Below are positions 26,558-33,996 of a DNA stretch of 64,000 nt, in pieces. Made by a program: the position numbers and the translations under genes. The notes beneath the pieces were generated by a model. It made no database searches and had not been told where the DNA came from. It saw only the letters and a list, made by a program, of their open reading frames with translations. The first letter of the stretch is position 1; each line of letters opens with the position of its first letter. Origin of the DNA: Paramagnetospirillum magneticum AMB-1 (GTDB lineage: Bacteria; Pseudomonadota; Alphaproteobacteria; Rhodospirillales; Magnetospirillaceae). The stretch covers positions 4,457,943 through 4,521,942 of the forward strand of contig NC_007626.1 of assembly GCF_000009985.1 (NCBI RefSeq), in the 5' to 3' direction.

Positions 26558-27826
26558 ATGACCAGCACCGACCTCGACGCATTGATGACCGATCTGGGCC
26601 AGCGCGCCCGCAAGGCCGCCCGCATCCTGGCCCTGACCCCGTCGGCGGCCAAGGACAAGGCCCTGCGCGCCGCGGCCCAGGCCATCCGCATCGATACCAA
26701 GCTGATTCTGGCCGCCAATGCCAAGGACATGGAAGCGGGCGAGGCCAAGGGCCTGAGCAAGGCCATGCTCGACCGCCTGATGCTCAATCCCGCCCGGGTC
26801 GAGGCCATGGCCAAGGGGCTGGAGGATATCGCCCGGCTGCCCGATCCGGTGGGACGCTCCCTGGCCGAATGGACCCGGCCCAACGGCATGAGCATCGCCC
26901 GTATCGCCGTGCCGCTCGGCGTCATCGGCATCATCTATGAGAGCCGTCCCAACGTCACCGCCGATGCCGCCGCCCTGTGCCTCAAATCGGGCAACGCCAC
27001 CATCCTGCGCGGCGGGTCCGAGAGCTTTCATTCGTCCCAGGCCATCCTGACGGCCTTGAAGGGCGGCTTCACCGCCTGCGGCCTGCCCGCCGACGCGGTG
27101 CAGATGGTCCCCACCACCGACCGGGCGGCGGTGGGGGTGATGCTGCGGCTTTCCAACTATATCGACGTCATCGTGCCCCGGGGCGGCAAGTCCCTGGTGG
27201 AGCGGGTGGTGGCCGAGAGCCGTATCCCGCTGTTCCAGCACCTGGAAGGCATCTGTCACACCTATGTGGACGGCTCGGCCGATCTGGAGATGGCCAAGAC
27301 CATCGTGCTCAACGCCAAGATGCGCCGCACCGGCATCTGCGGCGCCACCGAGACCCTGCTGGTGGACCGGGCCTGTGCCGGGACCCATCTGGCCCCCCTG
27401 GTCGCCATGCTGATTGACGCGGGCTGCGAGGTGCGGGGCGACGCCGTCGCCCAGGCCGCCGATGCCCGCGTGATCCCCGCCTCGGACGCCGACTGGAGCA
27501 CCGAATACCTGGACGCCATCATCTCGGTGGGCGTGGTGGACGGAGTCGGCGCGGCGGTGGAGCACATCAACACCCATGGCTCGCACCATACCGAGGCGAT
27601 CGTCGCCGAGGATTCCCAGGTCGCCGAGACCTTCCTGAACGGCTGCGACTCGGCCATCGTGCTGTGGAACGCCTCGACCCAGTTCGCAGATGGCGGCGAG
27701 TTCGGCATGGGAGCCGAGATCGGCATCTCCACGGGCAAGATGCATGCGCGCGGCCCGGTGGGCGTCGAGCAGCTCTGCACCTTCAAATACGTGGTGAAGG
27801 GCAACGGCCAGGTACGGCCGGGGTGA
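26558..27826 (+). CDS. proA: Gamma-glutamyl phosphate reductase
   Basis: 422 residues from the second of two adjacent ATGs; TGAGGA is four bases before it but only one base before the first. Aldehyde-dehydrogenase-like motifs are PLGVIGIIYESRPNVTADAAALCLKSGNA, RGGSES, VPRGGKSLVE, HLEGICHTYVD and the catalytic cysteine in RRTGICGATE. It reduces gamma-glutamyl phosphate to the semialdehyde in proline synthesis. Its stop overlaps the nadD start (GTGA). Confidence 0.95.
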   Translation: MTSTDLDALMTDLGQRARKAARILALTPSAAKDKALRAAAQAIRIDTKLILAANAKDMEAGEAKGLSKAMLDRLMLNPARVEAMAKGLEDIARLPDPVGRSLAEWTRPNGMSIARIAVPLGVIGIIYESRPNVTADAAALCLKSGNATILRGGSESFHSSQAILTALKGGFTACGLPADAVQMVPTTDRAAVGVMLRLSNYIDVIVPRGGKSLVERVVAESRIPLFQHLEGICHTYVDGSADLEMAKTIVLNAKMRRTGICGATETLLVDRACAGTHLAPLVAMLIDAGCEVRGDAVAQAADARVIPASDADWSTEYLDAIISVGVVDGVGAAVEHINTHGSHHTEAIVAEDSQVAETFLNGCDSAIVLWNASTQFADGGEFGMGAEIGISTGKMHARGPVGVEQLCTFKYVVKGNGQVRPG

Positions 27827-28434
27827 GCCGTCGCCGGCTCAATCCCTGGGGCGAGCCCCGCCGGGCGCGGGTCGGGCTGCTGGGCGGCTCGTTCAATCCC
27901 GCCCACGAGGGGCACCGGCATATCGCCCTGCTGGCGCTGCGGCTGCTGCAGCTGGACGAGGTCTGGCTGCTGGTCAGCCCGCAGAACCCCTTGAAGCCGG
28001 TCGACGGCATGGCGCCGTTGCCGGAACGCCTCGCCTCGGCCCGGGCCATGACGGGCGGGCATCCGGCCTTGCGCGCCAGCACCATCGAGACGGAGTGGGG
28101 CACGCGCTATACCGCCGACACCCTGGCGGTGCTGTCCCGGCGCTTTCCCCGCATCCGCTTCGTCTGGCTGATGGGCGCCGACAATCTGGCCGGATTTCAT
28201 CGCTGGTTGCGCTGGGAGTCCATCTTCCGGTCGGTCCCCGTTGCGATTCTGGCGCGCGGCCCCTATTCTGCGCGAACCCTGGGCAGCCGGGCGGCCCATC
28301 GCTTCGCCGCGAGCCGCCTGCCGTCGTCGAGGGCACGATTTCTGTGGCAGGGACCGGCACCCGCCTGGGTGTTCCTGCATACCCGGCGCCACGCCGCCTC
28401 ATCCACCGCCATCCGCAACAGGAGAGACCCATAG
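27823..28434 (+). CDS. nadD: Nicotinate-nucleotide adenylyltransferase
   Basis: 203 residues from a GTG overlapping the proA stop. The nucleotidyltransferase signature VGLLGGSFNPAHEGHRHIAL (HxGH-type) is at residues ~16-35. LLVSPQNPLKP, TRYTADTLAVL, WLMGADNLAGFHRW and the C-terminal SSTAIRNR are NadD features. It adenylates nicotinate mononucleotide in NAD synthesis. The frame is open further upstream inside proA, but the GTG aligns with the normal family start. Its TAG stop overlaps the apparent rsfS start. Confidence 0.93.
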   Translation: MSRRRLNPWGEPRRARVGLLGGSFNPAHEGHRHIALLALRLLQLDEVWLLVSPQNPLKPVDGMAPLPERLASARAMTGGHPALRASTIETEWGTRYTADTLAVLSRRFPRIRFVWLMGADNLAGFHRWLRWESIFRSVPVAILARGPYSARTLGSRAAHRFAASRLPSSRARFLWQGPAPAWVFLHTRRHAASSTAIRNRRDP

Positions 28435-28862
28435 CACGCAAACCCGCCGCCAAGGCCGAATCCGCCCCGGTTCCCGAACCCGCTCCCGCCCCCAGTCTGG
28501 CGGAGCTGGTCGCGGCCACCCTGGAAGACCACAAGGCCGAGGGCGTCATCGTCCTGGACCTCAAGGGCCGCACCTCCATCACCGACACCATGGTCATCGC
28601 TACCGGCAAGTCCCAGCGCCAGGTGGGCGCCATGGCCGACCATGTGGAAAAGGCCCTGAAGCAGGCCGGACAGAAGGTCACCATCGAAGGCATGCCCCAG
28701 TGCGACTGGGTGCTGGTGGATGGCGGCGACATCATCGTCCATCTGTTCCGCCCCGAGGTGCGCAGCTTCTACAATCTGGAAAAGATGTGGGGCGCGCTGG
28801 AGGCAAAAGCCGACGCCCCCACCGCCTCGGCGGTGCGCGCCAAGGCGATCGAACAGGGCTGA
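28431..28862 (+). CDS. rsfS: Ribosomal silencing factor RsfS, apparent ATA start
   Basis: About 143 residues. The conserved core is clear: LAELVAATLEDHKAEGVIVLDL, SITDTMVIATGKSQRQVGAMADHV and CDWVLVDGGDIIVHLFRPEVRSFYNLEKMW. It binds L14 to block subunit joining. No ATG, GTG or TTG lies near the expected start. The codon in the right place is ATA at 28431, which has GGAGAG just upstream and would give a normal (M)ARKPAAKAE N-terminus. A CTG at about residue 23 is the alternative. Gene identity is firm; the start is not. Confidence 0.9.
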   Translation: MARKPAAKAESAPVPEPAPAPSLAELVAATLEDHKAEGVIVLDLKGRTSITDTMVIATGKSQRQVGAMADHVEKALKQAGQKVTIEGMPQCDWVLVDGGDIIVHLFRPEVRSFYNLEKMWGALEAKADAPTASAVRAKAIEQG

Positions 28863-29320
28863 TGCGCCTGCTGATCGCCGCGGTGGGCAAGGCCAAGGCC
28901 GGGCCGGAGCAGGACCTGTTCCGCCAGTATTGCCGGCGCCTGTCTCCTCCCCCCGTCCTCAAGGAGGTGGAGGAGAAGCGCCCCCTGGCCGGACCTCAGC
29001 TCAAGGCGCGCGAGGCGGAACTGCTGCTGGCCACCCTGCCCGAGGGCGCCAAGGTGGTGGCGCTCGATGAGAAAGGGCGCGACATCGGCTCGGTGGATTT
29101 CGCCCACAGGCTGCGCGACTGGCGCGATTCAGGCTGCCAGGACGTGGCCTTCCTCATCGGCGGCGCCGACGGCCACGGCGACGCGGTGAGGGAGCGGGCC
29201 GACCTGCTGCTGTCCTTCGGGCGCATGACCTGGCCGCACATGCTGGTCCGCGCCCTGTTGGCCGAGCAATTGTGGCGGGCCCATTCGATCCTGACCGGAC
29301 ACCCCTACCATAGGCCATAA
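28862..29320 (+). CDS. rlmH: 23S rRNA (pseudouridine1915-N3)-methyltransferase
   Basis: 152 residues starting MRLLIAAVGKAKAGPEQDL, with the SPOUT knot motifs FLIGGADGHGDAVRERADLLLSFGRMTWPHMLVRALLAEQLWRA and the terminal HPYHRP. It methylates pseudouridine 1915 in helix 69 of 23S rRNA. Its ATG overlaps the rsfS stop (TGATG). RlmH after RsfS is the usual order in proteobacteria. Confidence 0.96.
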   Translation: MRLLIAAVGKAKAGPEQDLFRQYCRRLSPPPVLKEVEEKRPLAGPQLKAREAELLLATLPEGAKVVALDEKGRDIGSVDFAHRLRDWRDSGCQDVAFLIGGADGHGDAVRERADLLLSFGRMTWPHMLVRALLAEQLWRAHSILTGHPYHRP

Positions 29321-29412
29321 CCAATGGCCATATGACCATGGGCTCTTGAAATTCTTCCGTTCATGGCGCAAGGATGGCGGCGGGGAATCTGCTTGGATTC
29401 CAAGGAGGGGTG

Positions 29413-29925
29413 GTGACGGAAACTGATATCCCGCCGGAAGAGCGGGCAGCCTTCGAGGAATACGTTGCCAGGGTCGGCGGCACCAACATCAGCGCCCAGA
29501 CGCTGCTGGCCACCGATTATCTCAACCATTTCAACGAGATCGTCATGCTGCTCGACATGATTCCGGATATGCCGGACATGATCGAGGAGTGCAAGATGTG
29601 GGCTCCCAAGAGCTACCAGGAGCATTTCGCCGATTCCACCTTCAAGGACAAGCTGCTGGCGGTGGAGGCCTATGACCGCGTCCCCACCAAGTTCCGTCGT
29701 CCCTTCGAGGAAACCATCAACCACTTGAACACCCTGATCCTGGGGGGGGTTGCCAAGCTGGAAGAGGAAATCGTCAATGGCGCCGACCCGGCGCTGACCA
29801 CCGAGCACGTCAAGGCCATCAGCCGCGCCGCCCAGGCCCTGATGGATTGCGCCAACGCCATCATCCACGGCTCGAACCGCGCCATGGCCCAGGTGGAAAT
29901 CGACGGCTTGCTGGGCGGGACCTAA
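29413..29925 (+). CDS. Conserved-looking protein of unknown function
   Basis: 170 residues from a GTG preceded by AGGAGG; an ATG 39 bases upstream is an alternative but has a poorer ribosome site. The protein appears all-helical, with no signal peptide or membrane segment. Notable segments are YLNHFNEIVMLLDMIPDMPDMIEEC, WAPKSYQEHF and ETINHLNTLILGGVAKLEEEI, with several His and acidic residues that could bind metal or a partner. I do not recognise the family. Its last bases overlap the end of the convergent methyltransferase gene. Confidence 0.7.
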   Translation: MTETDIPPEERAAFEEYVARVGGTNISAQTLLATDYLNHFNEIVMLLDMIPDMPDMIEECKMWAPKSYQEHFADSTFKDKLLAVEAYDRVPTKFRRPFEETINHLNTLILGGVAKLEEEIVNGADPALTTEHVKAISRAAQALMDCANAIIHGSNRAMAQVEIDGLLGGT

Positions 29926-30620
29926 GCCTTCCTGGCCACCCAGCCGCCGAAGCACAGCGCCCGGAAATAGGGCTCCGGCGGACCGAAGCCGGTTTCGGCC
30001 AACAATTCCGCCAGCCGCGCCTCGGTCAGCGGGAAGATGTCGCGATCCACGTGACGGAAGCCCTTCTCCACCTCGGCCTCGGGAATGCCGGCCGCCAGTT
30101 GCAGGTGGCGCCACCAGGCGCGCAGCTGCTGCTGCCAGGCATCGTCCCAGGTGCCGAACAGATCGGCCAGAACCAGCGGCGCACCCGGCTTCAGATGGGC
30201 GGCGATTTCCTCCAGCAGGGACTTCTTGGCCCCGTCATCGGGAAGAAAATGCATGACCAGCAGCAAGGTGGCGGCGTCGAAGGGCTCGAACTTGGGCAGG
30301 TCCCCCACCTTGGAAGGGTAGAGCCGCACCCGGGCGGTGAGGTTGTGCTCCTTCACCTTGGCCTCGGCGTGATCGAGCATGTCCTTGGAGGGGTCCACCC
30401 CCACCACGGAAAGATTGGGGCAGCTTTCCGCCAGGGCCACGCATTCCACGCCGGTCCCCGCCCCGATCACCAGGGCGCGGCCGGAGCCGGAGGTGGTCTC
30501 GGCGACGATCTGGCACGACAGGACATGCAGGGCGTCATAGCCGGGAATGGCTTCGCGCACCCGCTTGTCATAGGCCGCGGCGCGGGCATCGTCCCAGTGC
30601 TTGACGGTATCGCGGCTCAT
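29922..30620 (-). CDS. Class I SAM-dependent methyltransferase
   Basis: 232 residues. Motif I is ALVIGAGTGVECVALAE (about 49-65), motif II VVGVDPSKDMLDHAEAKV and motif IV FDAATLLLVMHFLPDDGAKK, the typical class I fold. It resembles the CmoA/UbiE-like group overall, but the substrate cannot be told from sequence. Its start overlaps the trmL stop (ATGA), so it is probably co-translated with the tRNA methyltransferase. A role in RNA or small-molecule methylation is possible. Confidence 0.8.
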   Translation of the reverse strand: MSRDTVKHWDDARAAAYDKRVREAIPGYDALHVLSCQIVAETTSGSGRALVIGAGTGVECVALAESCPNLSVVGVDPSKDMLDHAEAKVKEHNLTARVRLYPSKVGDLPKFEPFDAATLLLVMHFLPDDGAKKSLLEEIAAHLKPGAPLVLADLFGTWDDAWQQQLRAWWRHLQLAAGIPEAEVEKGFRHVDRDIFPLTEARLAELLAETGFGPPEPYFRALCFGGWVARKA

Positions 30621-31108
30621 GCGTCCTCACTCCCTTCTTGCGGAAATCCGTCCAGGCGTCTCAGGGCCTCGGCGGTGGCGATGGCGGCGGCCAGCGCCAC
30701 ATTGAGCGACCGGGCCCCCACCTGCATGGGAATGCGGATGCGCGCCTCGGCCCGATCGACCACGTCTGGCGGCACGCCGCAGCTTTCCCGTCCCACCATG
30801 ATGGTGTCCCCGGGCGCGAAAGGAAAGCGGTCATGACGCACGGCGCCGCCGGTGGTCAGCAGCACCAGCCGGCGCCCCTGGGCGGCCAGGGTGGCGGCGA
30901 AGACCTCCCACGAGGTATGGCGGGTGTAACTGGCCTGGTGAATATAATCCATTCCGGCCCGGCGGACTTTACGTTCATCAAGGACAAAGCCGCAGGGTTC
31001 GACTATATCCAGCGGCACGCCCAGGCAGGCGGACAGACGCAGCAGCGCCCCGGCGTTCTGCGGGATGTCGGGCTGGTACAGGGCGAGTCGAAGGGGTTCC
31101 AAGGGCAT
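30617..31108 (-). CDS. trmL: tRNA (cytidine/uridine34-2'-O)-methyltransferase
   Basis: 163 residues, the length of the minimal SPOUT enzyme TrmL. Conserved stretches are LALYQPDIPQNAGALLRLSACLGV, VEPCGFVLDERKVRRAGMDYI, GDTIMVGRESCGVPPDVVD and the knot RIPMQVGARSLNVALAAAIATAEALR. It methylates the ribose of the wobble nucleotide of leucine tRNAs. It is divergent from petA and followed by an overlapping methyltransferase gene. Confidence 0.93.
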   Translation of the reverse strand: MPLEPLRLALYQPDIPQNAGALLRLSACLGVPLDIVEPCGFVLDERKVRRAGMDYIHQASYTRHTSWEVFAATLAAQGRRLVLLTTGGAVRHDRFPFAPGDTIMVGRESCGVPPDVVDRAEARIRIPMQVGARSLNVALAAAIATAEALRRLDGFPQEGSEDA

Positions 31109-31190
31109 CTCGATGACGGATTCTTGTGCAGTGCGGCAGCGCTTGGCAGCACGGCATATTAGACTCCGCGCATGCAGGTCGAGACGGCTG

Positions 31191-31220
31191 TTGAAACGAC
31201 TCGGACGATGTGGTTAATAG
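31191..31220 (+). promoter_or_regulatory. Candidate promoter for the bc1 complex operon
   Basis: TTGAAA (31191-31196) and TAATAG (31215-31220) are separated by 18 bases, about 34 bases before the petA start. Confidence 0.5.
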
Positions 31221-31253
31221 TCGCGCTTCCGCGGGCCAACAAGAGGATTAATC

Positions 31254-31808
31254 ATGGCTGATCAGGCACACAATGCCCAGCCCTCGTCGGTGGACGGGCA
31301 GACACGGCGGGATTTCCTGCTGTACGCCACTGCCGGCGTCGGTGCGATTGGGACTGGCTTGGCACTTTGGCCGTTCGTGCATAGCATGAACCCGGCCGCC
31401 GATACTTTGGCGCTTTCCACCACCGATGTGGACATCTCGGCCATCAAGCCGGGACAGTCGGTCACCGTGGTGTGGCGCGGCAAGCCGGTGTTCATCCGGC
31501 ATCGCGAACCCGCCGAGATCGACGAGGCCGGCAAGGTGGCGCTGGCCGACCTGCGCGAGCCGCAAGCCGATGCCGACCGCGCCAAGAAGCCCGAGTGGCT
31601 GATCCTGATCGGCGTCTGCACCCATCTGGGCTGTGTGCCGCTGGGCCAGAAGCCCGCCGACCCCCGGGGTGAATTCGGCGGCTGGTTCTGCCCGTGCCAT
31701 GGATCGCACTACGATACCTCCGGCCGCATCCGCAAGGGTCCGGCTCCGGCCAACCTGCCGGTGCCGCCTTATCAGTTCACCAGCGACACCACCGTCCGGA
31801 TCGGCTGA
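31254..31808 (+). CDS. petA: Ubiquinol-cytochrome c reductase Rieske iron-sulfur subunit
   Basis: 184 residues. An N-terminal twin-arginine motif (TRRDFLLYA) precedes the single membrane anchor at about 22-42. The [2Fe-2S] cluster motifs are CTHLGC (about 123-128) and CPCHGSHYDTSGR (about 147-159). The domain is exported folded to the periplasmic side and carries electrons from ubiquinol to cytochrome c1. It is followed after 11 bases by the fused cytochrome b/c1 gene. Confidence 0.97.
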   Translation: MADQAHNAQPSSVDGQTRRDFLLYATAGVGAIGTGLALWPFVHSMNPAADTLALSTTDVDISAIKPGQSVTVVWRGKPVFIRHREPAEIDEAGKVALADLREPQADADRAKKPEWLILIGVCTHLGCVPLGQKPADPRGEFGGWFCPCHGSHYDTSGRIRKGPAPANLPVPPYQFTSDTTVRIG

Positions 31809-31819
31809 GGGGACCCGTC

Positions 31820-33814
31820 ATGAGCGACTTCAAGAGCAACAACAAGGTCGTCAACTGGATCGAATCGCGTCTGCCCATCTTCTCGATGATGCAGCACAGC
31901 GCGATCGATTACCCGACGCCCCGTAATCTGAACTACTGGTGGAACTTCGGTTCGCTGGCTGCGGTGATGCTGATCATCATGATCCTCACCGGCCTGTTCC
32001 TGGCCATGAACTATTCCTCCCACACCTCGCTGGCCTTCGACTCGGTCGAGCGCATCATGCGTGACGTGAATTACGGCTGGCTGCTGCGCTACCTGCACGC
32101 CAACGGCGCCTCGATGTTCTTCATCCTGGTGTACATCCACATCTTCCGCGGCCTCTATTACGGCTCGTACAAGGCCCCGCGCGAGATCCTGTGGTTCGTC
32201 GGCATCGCCATCTACCTGGCGATGATGGCGACCGGCTTCATGGGCTACGTGCTGCCCTGGGGTCAGATGTCCTTCTGGGGCGCCACGGTGATCACCAACC
32301 TATTCTCGGCCTTCCCGGTGGTGGGCGAGTTCATCGTCACCCTGCTGTGGGGCGGCTTCTCGGTGGACAATCCCACCCTGAACCGCTTCTTCGCGCTGCA
32401 CTTCCTGCTGCCCTTCATCATCGTGGGTCTGGTCGTGGTGCACGTGTGGGCGCTGCACTCGGTGAAGTCGAACAACCCGCTGGGCATCGACATGAAGGGG
32501 CCGCAGGATTCCATCCCGTTCCATCCCTTCTACACCATCAAGGACCTGTACGGCATCGGCCTGTTCCTGATGTTCTACCTGGCCTTCGTGTTCTGGGCGC
32601 CCAACTTCTTCGGCGAGCCGGACAACTACATCCCCGCCAACCCGATGGTGACCCCGCCGCACATCGTGCCCGAATGGTACTACCTGCCGTTCTACGCGAT
32701 CCTGCGCGCCTTCACCTTCGACCTGCCCTTCCTGCCGGCCAAGCTGCAGGGCGTGCTGGCCATGTTCTCGGCCATCCTGATCCTGTTCGCCCTGCCCTGG
32801 CTTGACACCTCCAAGGTGCGCTCGGCCAAGTTCCGTCCCCTGTACCGTCAGTTCTTCTGGCTGTTCTTCGCGAACGCCATGATCCTGGGCTACGTGGGCG
32901 GCAAGCCGGCCGAAGGCATCCTGGTCAAGATCGGGCAGTTCTGCACCGCCTATTACTTCGCCCACTTCCTGCTGATCCTGCCGATCCTCGGCAAGATCGA
33001 GAAGCCCAAGGCCCTGCCCGCCTCCATCGCCCAGCCGGTGGTCAAGGCCGCCGCCCTGATCGCCATGATCATGGTGGGGCTGGCCGGCTTCGGCGGCGAG
33101 GCCCAGGCCAGCAGCGCCGGCCCCGAGTTGAAGAAGCCGGCCGTCGCCTTCTCCTGGGAAGGCTTCTTCGGCAAGCACGACAAGGCGGCGCTGAAGCGTG
33201 GCTGGCAGGTGTTTCATGACGTGTGCTCCAACTGCCACTCCATGAAGCTGGTCGCCTATCGCAGCCTGACCGACATCGGCTTCACCGCCGACGAGGTCAA
33301 GGCCTTCGCGGCCGAGAAGGAAGTGCCCGACCAGCCCAACGACGAAGGCGTGGTGGCCAACCGCCCCGCCCGTCCGTCGGACAAGATCGTGCCGCCCTTC
33401 GCCAACGACAAGGCCGCCGCGGCGGCCAACGGCGGCGCCCTGCCGCCCGACCTGTCGCTGATGAACAAGGCCCGCACCAACGGTCCCTACTATGTCTACT
33501 CGCTGATGCTGGGCTATGAAGAGGCTGCTCCCGAGGGTCATCCGATCCCCGAGGGCAAGTACTTCAACCACTACTTCCCCGGCAACGCCATCAGCATGCC
33601 GGCGCCGATCATGGACGACATCGTCGCCTATGCCGACGGCACCAAGGCGACCAAGGAGCAGGTGGCCTACGACGTCGTGACCTTCCTCAACTGGGCCGCC
33701 GAGCCCGAGTTGGACGCCCGCAAGTCCATGGGCGTCAAGGTGATGGTGTTCCTGGCCCTGCTCACCGCCATGCTGTACGCGCTGAAGCGTCAGATCTGGA
33801 AGGATGTGCACTGA
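31820..33814 (+). CDS. Fused cytochrome b / cytochrome c1 of the bc1 complex
   Basis: 664 residues. Residues 1 to ~415 are cytochrome b: heme-ligand histidines in LLRYLHANGASMFFILVYIHIF and HFLLPFIIVGLVVVHVW, the Qo motif PEWYY, and eight or so membrane helices. A hydrophobic stretch ending in GGEAQASSAG acts like an internal signal peptide. Cytochrome c1 follows from about 435: heme motif CSNCH, methionine ligand region GNAISMPAPIMDD, and a C-terminal anchor MVFLALLTAMLYAL. Many bacteria have separate petB and petC. Bradyrhizobium fbcH is a known fusion that is cleaved after export. No stop or frameshift separates the halves. Confidence 0.95.
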   Translation: MSDFKSNNKVVNWIESRLPIFSMMQHSAIDYPTPRNLNYWWNFGSLAAVMLIIMILTGLFLAMNYSSHTSLAFDSVERIMRDVNYGWLLRYLHANGASMFFILVYIHIFRGLYYGSYKAPREILWFVGIAIYLAMMATGFMGYVLPWGQMSFWGATVITNLFSAFPVVGEFIVTLLWGGFSVDNPTLNRFFALHFLLPFIIVGLVVVHVWALHSVKSNNPLGIDMKGPQDSIPFHPFYTIKDLYGIGLFLMFYLAFVFWAPNFFGEPDNYIPANPMVTPPHIVPEWYYLPFYAILRAFTFDLPFLPAKLQGVLAMFSAILILFALPWLDTSKVRSAKFRPLYRQFFWLFFANAMILGYVGGKPAEGILVKIGQFCTAYYFAHFLLILPILGKIEKPKALPASIAQPVVKAAALIAMIMVGLAGFGGEAQASSAGPELKKPAVAFSWEGFFGKHDKAALKRGWQVFHDVCSNCHSMKLVAYRSLTDIGFTADEVKAFAAEKEVPDQPNDEGVVANRPARPSDKIVPPFANDKAAAAANGGALPPDLSLMNKARTNGPYYVYSLMLGYEEAAPEGHPIPEGKYFNHYFPGNAISMPAPIMDDIVAYADGTKATKEQVAYDVVTFLNWAAEPELDARKSMGVKVMVFLALLTAMLYALKRQIWKDVH

Positions 33815-33855
33815 GGCCGGGCCCGCGCCTTAAGTCACACCAAAGCCTGTGAGGC

Positions 33856-33890
33856 GGCCGTCGTTGGCAACAACGGCGGCCGTTTCGTTC
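33856..33890 (+). terminator. Terminator after the bc1 operon
   Basis: An 11-base stem (33856-33866 with 33871-33881, one G-U pair, GCAA loop) is followed by GTTTCGTTCTGTT. It lies 42 bases after the cytochrome b/c1 stop. Confidence 0.75.
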
Positions 33891-33996
33891 TGTTCGCCCC
33901 TCGCCGGGCGCGCGCCCCCGGCGCGCTTGGCCGCGGCCGCAATGGCCGCCGTTTCGTTTGGATGGCGCCTTGCGCCGTGATATGGTCCGCCCGCTA

